A stretch of 64,000 nucleotides of DNA from Cladophialophora immunda (lineage: Eukaryota; Ascomycota; Eurotiomycetes; Chaetothyriales; Herpotrichiellaceae): positions 6,448,001 to 6,512,000 of the forward strand of contig NW_015622541.1 of the NCBI RefSeq assembly GCF_000835495.1, written 5' to 3'. The notes under the pieces were generated by a model, which worked only from the letters and a program-made list of their open reading frames with translations, had not been told where the DNA came from and did not search any database. Shown here one piece after another: positions 33,739 through 44,235 of this stretch. Within the stretch, counting starts at the first letter, position 1, and each line of letters opens with the position of its first letter. A program made the translations under genes and the position numbers.

Positions 33739-34521
33739 CGTCCAATGCGACCAATTCGCAGAGATGCATTTTTGGCCGGATTACGCAGCACAGGCGCCGC
33801 CAAACAGGCGCGTTCTTGCGCGAAAATCAGCGTTGAGCTAGAGTACAAATCCTTCCGATACTTTGATGAACGCAGTGAAGCTTTTGGCCTCTCACCACCC
33901 CGACAAAATCACTCGCAAAGTAAAACTTCGCCCCAAATTGACCATGGGTGTCTCTGTCTCCCACGAACCTAGGCATAGCACCTTCCATGGGAAACACAAA
34001 CTCCTTGCAGGCCGTCCACAACGTTGTGGCAAGCATTCCCCAGCCAGCAGCGAGCGCACCGCGCCAAACGAGCCAAACGTTTTCGGCTGATTGAATGAAA
34101 ATGCCGACTGATCCAGCTCCCAAAGCCACACCTGTTGATCTATGCCTCTGGCCTGGTCTACCATCTATGCCCTCACGACCAACTCAATCGATTTGCTGTA
34201 CATTTGTGGGATGAGGTCTCGGTTGGACATTGAAGCTTTGCAGAGTGCATATACAATCACGGTGGACAAGCTTGGACGAAAGCGTGACATAATTAGACCA
34301 CTGTCGACCCAGGGAGACTTGTAAGAGATGTGCTGAATCTTGAACAAACAATCACCGTGGAGGTCCAGTCTCCGTCAGTCACGCTGGGACACGTTGCGGT
34401 TGACCGGATGAGGAGCATCCCGAATGAATCAGCAAGCTCGAGCTGCCCATTCCACATTGTGGGGACAGTGCACACCGGCCGTGCTACGAGGCACCAAAAA
34501 ATTATTCCAACCATCTCCTAT
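33739..34521. other. Spacer with an unassigned minus-strand open frame
   Basis: 783 bp between convergent genes. A minus-strand frame at about 34129-33827 translates to a hydrophobic stretch with WLVWRGALAAGWGMLATTLW that I cannot assign. It lacks a good start and splice context and may be chance or a gene relic. Confidence 0.35.
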
Positions 34522-35857
34522 CTAATGACCCACCATGGCTTGATACGCCGGGGCATATCTATTTCCTACCGGCTTAGCGGCTTCGACGAGCTTTCGAATC
34601 TCCTGCTTCTCCTCTTCGGTCAAGCCAACATTTCTGGAACCCCAATTCTCCTCCAAGCGTTTAGGTTTGGTGGTTCCGGGGATGGGAATCAATCCCTGAG
34701 ATATCACCCAGGCAATGGCGATTTGGGCGGTCGTGCAGCCTTTTCGATCCGCCAGCTTCTTCATCTCCACGACGATGGCTTTGTTCTTGTAGAAGTTCTC
34801 GCCTTGGAACTTGGGAACTGGATCCACGATGTTTTATCAGTAAATATACTTTTGAGAAGAACAGACTTGGCTCGCTAGCGGAAAAAAAAGAACTCACCTG
34901 TCCGGCGAAAGTCATCCGCCGGAAAGTCGTCTGGGGATTTGAATGGAAAATCATCCACCAGCCAGCCGTGACCAAGAGGGCTGAAGGCCACGAACGCGAT
35001 GCCCAATTCCTTTGCCGTATCAATTAAACCGTTGGTTTCATGCACCGTCTCGAAGGCCGAGTATTCTGCCTGGATTGCATCAATCTTGGCAACTATCACG
35101 ACGGTTAGCTGGGACATTATTTTCAGAACGGCCAAAGACTTGGACACACTCGAGTTGGCTTTGCGGAGAGTTGCCGCAGAGCATTCAGAGAGACCGATAT
35201 CCTTGGTCTTGCCTGCTTTTCGAATGCCGTCGAGAGCCGGAATAGACTCCTCCAGAGGGGTCTCTGCACGAACGTGTCAAGTCAGTCGACCGAAGACAGT
35301 ACCAGGGGGTGGGTGATGCATACCGGGGTCGATTCGATGGAGGTAATAGAGATCAGGTGCGAAGCCAAGTCGTTCGATGGTGCCTTCGATATATTCCTCG
35401 ATGTGAGCGGGCGAGTTGGTCACAGATCGACCTCCGGCAGGATTGTTAAAGACGTTAAAGCCGCACTTTGACGCAACTGGGCCGTGTCGAGACGTATTAG
35501 TGGTTCAGAGCTTCCCCCAAGATGGAACCCATTTCGAAACCTACTGAAAAGTTTGTCGCGGCAGTCGTGTTTCTTGATGAATTCTCCAAGTAACTTCTCG
35601 TTCATACCAGCTCCATAGACGACCTGGGCGTTTCCATCGGAGCGATCAGTCTGCATTCGAGACTAACGAAGGGGGGCTTTGCGAAGACACTAGCTTACCG
35701 CAGTATCCCAGAACGTGCAGCCAAGTTCAATCGCTTTCAGAAGCACCGGTTCAGCTTCCTCATAGCTCAAGCTCTGTCCAAAGCCGAAGCTGATACCCAT
35801 GGCCCCAAAGCCAGGGACCGGGACTTGGATGTCACCAAAGGGAAGTGTTTGGACCAT
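34522..35857 (-). CDS. Aldo/keto reductase
   Basis: Six exons: 35857-35699, 35623-35545, 35476-35324, 35263-35150, 35092-34898 and 34817-34522, giving 331 residues. Starts [20 protein letters not shown]. The catalytic tetrad is visible: Asp in FWDTA, Tyr in VVYGAGMNE, Lys in IASKCG and His in YYLHRID. The cofactor region has [17 protein letters not shown] near the C-terminus. Family members are cytosolic NADPH-dependent carbonyl reductases of the YakC/AKR13-like type. May reduce ketones or aldehydes arising in the pathway. The upstream region holds three CGGCCG sites and a perfect 9-bp inverted repeat. Confidence 0.93.
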
Positions 35858-37668
35858 GTTGAGTGAACAAGTATTGGATACGTCCAGCGAGACCAGATAG
35901 AAATGCAAAACCGGATTCACTGGTAAATATGAAGGTGGTGAAATCTAAACAGAGGAGAGAGAGCTTTTATGCCATTGTTATTCTTCTGCGGCCGAAGAGT
36001 CGTCGGCGACAGTTCATTCTTCGCCAAATACTCCTAAAAGCCGACCGACGGATGTCGGCCGAGGTGTCGGCCGCAGTACAAAGTCCTGGCCATGATAGCA
36101 TGGGCCCCTGCGCAGAATCTGCCATGCCTTAGCAGCACCAGAAAATTGGCCACACGACCCTACGGTGTATAGGGTCGTAGGGTGGCGACACGCCTTGAAC
36201 GTCTCCATTCAAAGAAATTGGTATCTCTGCCATCTCGCCCGTCATCTGTTCTTTTGTCGACCACAGTTCTTTCTGCAAATTTCGCAACTGTGCAGACCGA
36301 AGCGTTGAAAGAAGGTCCTTCTGGCTCCGTTGAGCAGTTTATTCCGATTGTTGCAGCAGCATTCCTGGCCATGCTGACCTTGCACCGCAAGTCGCCATTG
36401 TTGGTGCAAAACCCTCCAGAAAACACCACCTGTAACAAAGGGGAGGGGAAGCCCCAGCGGACCTAGATTGTTACTTTCAAGCTTCTCTTTGAGCGTACGG
36501 GCTGGGTTTTGAGTCGGCTTTGAGAGAAAGGGAGGTGCCTGCGCCGTAGCAGTCCAATAAGATGCAACTTCAGTCTCTGGGGATTATCCTTTGAGCCCGT
36601 TGAGTTCTCTCCCACCTTTGAACATATATGAAGGATCCGTATCGTAGGATTCCTTTGGCAAGTCACGATGACCGGGCCGATGAAACTATTCCGAAGGGCT
36701 GCATCGGAAACGAGTCTCGGACCATCAGCAATCAAACAACGAACATTAAATGTCTTTCCGGTCGGAAGATATCATGCGTACAAGAAGATATCCAGATATA
36801 TCATCACATGATTCTGCCTGAGCTCTTGTGCCCAAGAACCTATGCCTACCACCTTGGGGACAAGTCTTCTCATCTACTCCGGAAAGCCCCTGCGGATACT
36901 TCTAGCCATCGTCACTAGTCAGCCGACATCCGGAGCTGGATGGAAGTGGGAATTCCAATAAGGAGATTCTTGGAACGATCAAGACTGTTGAGTCGACGCC
37001 CCCCCAATCATGGGTATTTACACCATTTTTTCTGAGCTGTATATATATATTCAAGTCCGCTCCAACCCACCAGCCAGCTTAGTCTGACATGACTTCAAGG
37101 ATCAAAGGCTGTCGACCTTCCGCCCAGCGCGAGACTTCGAAGGAGCCGCAGATCGCAAGGCTACCTGGTTCTTTTTGATTGGCCTTTACACCGGTCAACC
37201 TCAAAAAAAGGCCTTCTCTGCTGGTTCGCTTCATTGTTCCAGGCAAAGCTACTCATGAACCGCATTTCAACTTAACTTGCCCGGCCGTGGTCTGACGGCT
37301 GCTTGGCCTCCTGGACCGAGCTCGTTCGTGATTACCAACGCTGTCAGCCGCATCAATGTGTTCAATTAGACTTGATTGAACCCGGTAGGCTGATCCTAGG
37401 GCTGAGACAAGAATAGCTGGACCTATCCTGTAGCGGTCACTCTTGAGGAGTCGGAGCCTATAATGGGTGTCAGATCCCGACATTTTGCTGCTATCCGAGA
37501 ATCAAAACCAAAATATTACGCTATTGCACATGGACGCTGCCGGTTTGCATTTTGGCATTCTACTCATGTCTTGATGCAGTCCATAGTGATCCGAGCCACC
37601 CTTGATGGGAATGATTTCGATTAATAGGTCACTGAATCGGGATTTGCAAGCGACCCTCGTTCTGGTGA
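35858..37668. promoter_or_regulatory. Long AKR upstream region with clustered palindromes
   Basis: 1.8 kb without a recognisable gene. CGGCCG occurs at 35989-35994, 36056-36061 and 36068-36073, the last two inside TGTCGGCCG repeats 12 bp apart. A perfect inverted repeat ACGACCCTA (36154-36162) / TAGGGTCGT (36170-36178) follows. TATATATATA lies near 37040. The rest (36200-37650) shows nothing I can interpret. Confidence 0.5.
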
Positions 37669-39894
37669 TCAGACCATCTCGAAGGTACATGGGTCGGTGG
37701 CTGGCGCAAAGGTCATACAGTGCTCTATGGGAAGATCGACAAAGGGCGAAAAGCCAGAAGGCATATCGACTGGCAGCTTGTGAGCATCATGGATCGATTC
37801 GGGGAGCCCGTCCGATTCCCCATCAAGCATTTCGACCGCTATGTCACTCGTTTGCAAAGGCCAGAGGTGTGCAGGTTGTAAAAAGGTGGAAATGTCATGC
37901 TGTGAGAAGGGTGGCGTGTCCAGTATATTGTCTCTCGAGTCGGCCGTCTTTTCGACATTCTCCCTCTGCCCCGGCGGAGACTCATCACCCGGCGCCAATA
38001 ACTGCGAGGCGCTCCACTTGCCAGCCAAAGTGCCAAACAGTTTGTCGATATAGATTTTGCGTGCCAGGTTTTTCAAGGTGTCCCGTTGCTTGACGTACGT
38101 GTCGATGGAGGCCCTAAGGAGAGAGAGGATTTCTGCGAAGCGCCGTGCATGGGCATCGTGCCGACTCATGAGTTGCAGGAAATCATCGGCCTTGGCCAGA
38201 CCTTCATCCAACGGGAATGATCGGTCGTAGTTACCGAAGTAGGCCAGGCCCAGGACGAGCGAAGAGATGAAGACATTGTTCACCAATAAAAAGATCCTCT
38301 TGGGAAGGGCCGTGTAGTTCGTCAGGTTTTTGGCGATGTCGACGGTTTTGATGGCTGAGCTGAGACATGCCACTGCAAGGGTGGCGCAAGGACTCACGAA
38401 AGGATCCGCAAGGTCCATGTTGACCTCGGTGTCGGTCGATCTCCTTCGAATGCGCGTGCTCACTTCTTGGACCAGATAGGTTTTGGTGAGTAGTATGATG
38501 CCATAATAGTATGCTCCAGTGAGGTGACTGAGGCATAGCCGACTGGGCAAGGTCACACGATCGAATTCGTTCTCGCCGCCCTCATCGATCTCGAAAAAGG
38601 CCATGAAGTCGGCGGCCCACTCGCGAATGTGTTGAGAAATGCTTTCGACCCGTTCAATACTGACGGTGTCTCGATGATAGACCTCTGTAACAATACGCTC
38701 AGAAATATGGCACAACCGGAGACAGGCGCACTCGATTTGCTCTTCCAATGGGAGGGTTTTCTGTGTGGAGCCCCAAAGGTGCATGGATTCAGTCTCTACC
38801 GTGGCCGGTGGTCTTCCGAGAGAAACGCTCGTATAGATGTCGAGCACTCGCAGCGTTTTCCAGGCCTTTTCCCTCGCTCGACACTCAGCTTTCGAGAATG
38901 AAGCGTTGGAATCAGATCGGTGAAGTCCCAAGGCGCATGCGGCGCGTGCGGCGATCCCTAGATTTAGGAAAGCGGCGTTGCGCCGACAGGCGTTCAGCAT
39001 ATACAAGGCAATCAGAATATGAGATTGCACAGTAAGCAGGCTTGTTCCGTCGCTCAAGTAGCAGAATGCGAGTTGGCGGGCACGCCGGAAACACCGCTCG
39101 GCCATTGCCTCGTCTCCCTGGTGGCCACGCTCTTGAGCACCCACGGCCAGTACGAGCAGAAAGATGAGGCTCTTTCCTTCCGACTCTAAACATCCCTGCA
39201 AGGCCCAGTTGACCATTTCTTCTGTCAGCGTCTGGGTGACGAAAAGGTCAAAGATACCATAGATGGCGGTGGTGTAATATTCAACAAGTGAGCAGACTTC
39301 AGCCACCGAGAATGCGGGTATTGGAGAGCTGGTCAAGAGCGTCAAGGGGTTGACTTCCTCCTCAGGCCTTGCCTCAAGCATCGAACTTTGCTTTGGATCG
39401 GTGGTGAAGGGGCAGGGCCCGATAGCATCCTCCACCACCCTGCGGACCACTTCCACAAATGCCAAGGTGGATGACTCGCCCAGGAAAATCCGTCCCTCCC
39501 TGCCTTTGCCATCATCCAGAAATCGCGTGGTGGCAGACAACGGCCTCTGAGATGAGTTTGGCGAACGCGTGTCGCTATGTACGGAGCCTTCGCTATGATG
39601 GGGCTGCTGATTTTGACGCAAGCGAGGACCAGTCGTTGAGTTGTCAACGGGGGAAACAACGAGGCCTGATATATCATCGCGCGAGGTTGGCTCCGTTCGC
39701 TGAGTTTCTGACCGGTTTATTGGCGGGACAGTATCCTGGAAGGGATTGCTGAAATGGCACTCCATTGACTTTCCACGTCGAATGCATGGTGGGCAGGGAC
39801 AGGAACCGTTACATTTTTCCTTCCTCCTCTTGCAGTTGCCACAAGCGCGCACACAGCGTCGTCTGCTTTTATCAACCCGAGGTGATGGAGACAT
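37669..39894 (-). CDS. Zn2Cys6 transcription factor 3 with fungal-specific middle domain
   Basis: Intronless, 741 residues from MSPSPRVDKSRRRCVRACGN. The zinc cluster is CGNCKRRKEKCNGSCPCPPC followed by IRRGKSMEC. A low-complexity Ser/Pro linker spans about 60-130. The middle homology domain spans about 210-480, with MLNACRRNAAFLNLGIAARA, ALGLHRS and WKTLRVLDIYTSVSLGRPP. Nuclear regulator. Lack of introns and a different cluster spacing separate it from factors 1 and 2. It is divergent from SDR-2 and may control the SDR/BVMO-3 sub-block (inference). Confidence 0.94.
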   Translation of the reverse strand: MSPSPRVDKSRRRCVRACGNCKRRKEKCNGSCPCPPCIRRGKSMECHFSNPFQDTVPPINRSETQRTEPTSRDDISGLVVSPVDNSTTGPRLRQNQQPHHSEGSVHSDTRSPNSSQRPLSATTRFLDDGKGREGRIFLGESSTLAFVEVVRRVVEDAIGPCPFTTDPKQSSMLEARPEEEVNPLTLLTSSPIPAFSVAEVCSLVEYYTTAIYGIFDLFVTQTLTEEMVNWALQGCLESEGKSLIFLLVLAVGAQERGHQGDEAMAERCFRRARQLAFCYLSDGTSLLTVQSHILIALYMLNACRRNAAFLNLGIAARAACALGLHRSDSNASFSKAECRAREKAWKTLRVLDIYTSVSLGRPPATVETESMHLWGSTQKTLPLEEQIECACLRLCHISERIVTEVYHRDTVSIERVESISQHIREWAADFMAFFEIDEGGENEFDRVTLPSRLCLSHLTGAYYYGIILLTKTYLVQEVSTRIRRRSTDTEVNMDLADPFVSPCATLAVACLSSAIKTVDIAKNLTNYTALPKRIFLLVNNVFISSLVLGLAYFGNYDRSFPLDEGLAKADDFLQLMSRHDAHARRFAEILSLLRASIDTYVKQRDTLKNLARKIYIDKLFGTLAGKWSASQLLAPGDESPPGQRENVEKTADSRDNILDTPPFSQHDISTFLQPAHLWPLQTSDIAVEMLDGESDGLPESIHDAHKLPVDMPSGFSPFVDLPIEHCMTFAPATDPCTFEMV

Positions 39895-41126
39895 CGTCGC
39901 AATTTCGCCCTAACAGTGAATAAGAGAAGTCGTATAGATTCTGCTGACAGATCGAGTCCATAGTAGGTACCTAGGTAAAAGCACGACAGACTTGAAAAAG
40001 AGATTGTCGCTCGAAGCGGCGAACCTCCAGCACCGGGGGTCTGGGGACTGGGTGCGGGAGCCCCGTGGGCGGGGGTTTGGGTTAGTGAAGCCAATATAAG
40101 TTAGTGTTTGACTCTCCAGCCTGGGCTTCTGCTGAGGTCCGGCGAGTCCCCGTCGCAGTTGGAAAGTGCTTCGCCAGACCCAGAGAGGTGGGCGTGCACC
40201 TCACATGGGCCCTATCTTAGCGGTAGTTGCGTCTTATGGGCAGGAGAGATGATGAGCGCCTGTATCGGAGACTTGCGACTGATTGCCAGGCTTGACTTGC
40301 TTGTCCAAAACCAATGTCCTTGTCGGTAGACTATAGGGGCCATCCTCCTGCTGCGGGAGCCACCGAAGCAGCAAGAAAGGCAGACTAGTGAGGCATCGCC
40401 AACCTTCTGAGATGGGAAACCAGACTAGAGGGAGCTGAAAACCATCCGAACTCCGCAGACTAGGCGAGAGGTGCCACTTCCGATGCAAGGAGTGGTCATG
40501 GGTAAGTCCAAGTCTGGGTCTCTCCCTCTCTCTGGACCGTGCATGAGTAAACAATGGCCTGGATAATCAGGGTCCGGTGTGATGCGAGCTCGTTTCTGGT
40601 GAAATCTGTCGAATAATATCCCTCGAACGGGAACAAATGCCTGTTCGAACAGAGCTCTTCATTTTGGTCGACCCTGATGAAAATGTTGTTCGGGCATCCA
40701 GTGTTCGAGAAGACCATTTCGGCGCGATGTCTGGCAAGATATTTCTGTTGTATACATGCTGGGCCTCCTGAGGAGCCTGATTATATTCTTATTGTCCTCT
40801 GTGTCGAAAAGACATCGATATATACATCCGAAAAAGGCGAGATCTTTCGGAAAGCCTGCGCACGTGGGTTGAATGCCCCGAAGACCGGTAGAGTTCCCGA
40901 TAGGCCTGCGTCAGGGTCGCGACTTCTTTGTCAAAGCCCAGGATGATGATCCGGGACCGCTGGCTGCGAATAGCGTTCAGAGGTCGTGGGAGCTGCCAAA
41001 ATGCTGTTGGTATACAAGAGTGTCATACACCGGCCACTGCTGGGCACCACTTGATTTGGGACTGAGAAGCACTTGCAGAACTAAGTTCTATTCCACTCTA
41101 CAGATATCTGAGTCTCGATCACCGCC
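39895..41126. promoter_or_regulatory. Divergent region Zn2Cys6 factor 3 / SDR-2
   Basis: 1.2 kb. CTGGGGACTGGG at 40041-40052 resembles the CCCCAGT half-sites found in two other promoters of the island. No gene. Confidence 0.45.
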
Positions 41127-42338
41127 ATGCCTCGCATCATAGTTGACGAGTCCACCGGTGGACAACTTGGGTCGAAGGTCGTGGTGCTGACAGGTATACT
41201 GTCCTCGCATGTCGAAGACGAACATAGGACTAACCAGGCCACGCAGGGGGCAGCAGCGGCATTGGCGCAGCGACAGTGGACGCTTTCCTGGCTCGCGGCT
41301 GCAATGTTGTGTTCGGCGACATCGACGAGACTGCAGGGAATGCAAAGGTCGAGAAGCTCATCTCCGGGAACAAAGACATGAAGACTCGACTTAAATTCGT
41401 ACCCACCAACTTAACGGACTACGATCATGTCTACCGACTGTTCCAGACCGCTTTCGAGACCTTTGGCCGAGTTGACATAGCGGCCAATATTGCTGGCCTG
41501 GCAGAAGTCGCTGGCTGGTTCGATCCTGCAGAGACCGTCGAGAGCGTGAAGAGGGTCAGACAAAATCAGGCAAAACTCTGTTCTCCTAGTTGAAGAGACC
41601 GTTGACAATGTGAACCGACAGAAACCTACCACGATCGTTCTCGATGTCAATTTGAATGGCACGCTGTACTTCGCTCAGATCGCCGCGGTGTTTTTGAAGC
41701 AAGGCCAGCAGTCATCGGAGGACAAAAGCCTGACCCTGATTTCTTCAGTGGCGGGCTTCAAGGAGTACCCTGGCCTGTTCGTGTATCAGGTCGGTCTACC
41801 AGTCTCTCTCAGTGCGGTTTGAGTCCGTTCATTTGCTGATCCTTGAGAAGGCCAGCAAGCATGGGGTGATGGGGCTGATGCGAAGCTTGAGATCTTTCCC
41901 ACCCCTGGCTTCTAAGGTCCGCATCAACTGCGTCTGTCCTTCCATGACTCTCACTGGGATGGTTGAAGGAATCAAAGACGACTGGACGAAAGCCGGTCTC
42001 CCAACAAACACACCCGCAGATGTTGCTCGCGTCATCGTTCATATCGCCTCAGCGAACGTCATCAAAGGCGCCGCGCTCTATGTTGAAGGGGGAGCAGCAT
42101 GGGAGATCGAACAGGGTCTGGACGAGACACAGCCCATCTGGCTTGGGGAAGAACCTAGCAAAAGATTGGACCTATCTGTCAAAGCTCTGGGTGCGGTAAG
42201 TCTGATCAAGTTCCTAACCCAAATTAAGTACACTCCTGATCATCTAAGGGTTCGAATTGGGTCAACCACAGCAAGGGAAAAGATCCCAGCGGCACGACCC
42301 CGGCTGTGAACAGCACCAACGGACTCAACGGACAGTGA
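41127..42338 (+). CDS. Short-chain dehydrogenase/reductase (SDR-2)
   Basis: Five exons: 41127-41193, 41247-41545, 41598-41789, 41851-42195 and 42249-42338, giving 330 residues. The cofactor motif spans the first junction as LTGGSSGIGAATVDAF, with acidic residue in FGDID. NIAG, ISSVAG and catalytic YQASKHG (YxxxK) follow. A long C-terminal tail of about 55 residues ends in SNWVNHSKGK and a Thr/Asn-rich stretch, which is unusual for this family. Likely NAD-dependent oxidation of a hydroxy intermediate. An alternative donor at 41555 would add three residues. Similar sequence flanks the second intron (see findings). Confidence 0.88.
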
Positions 42339-42508
42339 AATGACGCCGACAGGCCCCCTTCAATGTATGCCGAAAGATAGCATCTGGGAAAAGAGAATTG
42401 AAAGACAGAGAGTCTTGTGCTTGAAATGTAACCACGAGTCTTTCGAAATCGAGCACAGAGAGCAGAGGCTCAGGCATTCCAGTTACTGGATATATTATCC
42501 CTTCAGAA

Positions 42509-43395
42509 TCAAACTTTGAACCCCTCTTCCCAGATTTTCTTGCTCTCTTCAAAGATCCAGCGCTCGCTCTCATTACAATACTCGACTTGGTCCCTGTAAT
42601 AGATGTCCCCCAAGGAGCATTCGGCCACCTTTCCGACCAGGCTTGCATCCGTTGCAAAGCTATCAAACGCCCGTACAATGGTGCTCATGGGGGTCAGGTG
42701 CTCCTTGGGCATCGCGCTGAGCAGGGAGGCCGGGGCGAGGTTTGTCGGCACAAAGGCAGGGCAGACGCAGTTCACTCTTATGTTCTCCTTCTGCAGCACC
42801 GGTGCCGCCGATCGAACGAGGCCCACGATCTAGGTTTCACCAGTCAGCCAGGCATCCTGAATTGCTTTACACCGAGTGAGTTTCGGGGCAACTGGTCTCT
42901 TTTGATAATACGCACTCCATGCTTTGCCGCGGCGTACTGTGGATTGGTGTGGAATGCGTAGAGCCCGGCACTGGAGCTCGTGATGGCAATGGAGCCTCCC
43001 TGACCGTCGTTTTGTCGGAAGTAGTGTGTCGCCAGCCACAGGCAGTAGATCGGGCCGATCAGGTCGATGTCGATCGTCTTGAGGTTTGGCTTCTCCGGTT
43101 CGTCCCCTCCCTGGTTCTCGTACAGGCTCTGGAGATCGACCACGCCGGCGTTGGCGGCGACAAAGTCCACGCGGCCGAACTTCGCTTTGGTCTCCCTGAA
43201 GAGCGAGGCCACTTCGTCCCAGTTCGAAACGTCCGTCTGGTGGAAAAAGACCCGGTCGCCGAGTTCCTGGGCCACCCGTTTGCCGGCTAGGACGTTGACA
43301 TCCGCGAGGGCGACCGCCCAGCCTTGCTCGTGGAAGTGTCGAGACAGAGCGAGCCCGATCCCGCTGGCAGAGCCTGTGATGATTGCCACGGGCAT
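42509..43395 (-). CDS. Short-chain dehydrogenase/reductase (SDR-3)
   Basis: Two exons, 43395-42916 and 42829-42509, giving 266 residues. The N-terminus MPVAIITGSASGIGLALSRH is the cofactor site, with Asp in ALADVN, then VAANAGVVDL and ITSSSAGLYA. The catalytic Tyr-Lys is in NPQYAAAKHG just before the intron; IVGLVRSAAP follows it. Resembles NAD+-linked 15-hydroxyprostaglandin dehydrogenase-type SDRs. Convergent with SDR-2 (170 bp gap), but the proteins are not close copies. Another candidate for alcohol-to-ketone steps. Confidence 0.92.
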
Positions 43396-44235
43396 AGCTG
43401 GGTGTGGACGTTATCTTCGATTCAAGGGAGGGCTTCAAGAAGTGCGAGGCGCAAGATCAGAAAACAATTCACCAAGAAGTTGATGGCCAGAATTTCAGAC
43501 CTGCAGGAGCCCAGTGAACTGGAGTCGCGAGTCTCCCGACCTCATCAGCTTCAACACTGATGAAGTTTCCAAACATTAACCCAACAGGTCGTCGGATCGG
43601 AACCGCATATACGCACTCTCTCTGTGTATGTGCTATCTTCACCAATCCCGAACCGGGCCATTTTCTTCGGTACCTCTCCGGGATGGGGTCCTATTTCTAG
43701 GAGAGTAGTGATCCTGACGAGGCCTGGACTCTTTCCTGTCTTTGCAATAATCGTGTTTCTTCGTCATCGATCCTGAACTTCCCACCTTCGTGTTCCAGGC
43801 TGGGTATTATCTACCATCTTATCACCAGGCACACAGATATGGAATTCATCCCACAGCATCGCAATCCCGAGATGATGGCGATGCCTATAAAGGCGAGAAT
43901 AGATGGATTCATGTTACGGAAAAGGCACTGTTGCCAAAATTGGTGTCTGTGAGACTGGTTCTACCAATGCACTAAATCTAACCATCTTTTCCAACTGGCG
44001 TGAACTGATGGAGACCTTTCGGGATAGAAGATGGTATCTCAGATGATCATCTAGGTAGACTAATATAGGATTTTCTCATCTCGAGATCCACAACCCAATA
44101 GCCTTCCTCACCTTCTCTAGCACCTCCTCTACCAACATTGTTTCCGAGACAGAGCTGTAATGTTCGCAAATCGGCCTCATGCCGCCGAAGACGAGGTGAA
44201 ATGGCATGTTTCATTCTTTGCGGTCGAAGACATCC
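43396..44235. other. SDR-3 upstream / BVMO-3 downstream spacer
   Basis: 840 bp. TATAAAGG at 43887-43894 is oriented to the plus strand with no plus-strand gene after it. No gene recognised. Confidence 0.45.

Noticed and set aside
34330..34878. 182-codon plus-strand frame opposite the AKR 3' exon
   Set aside because: Antisense shadow of the AKR C-terminus.
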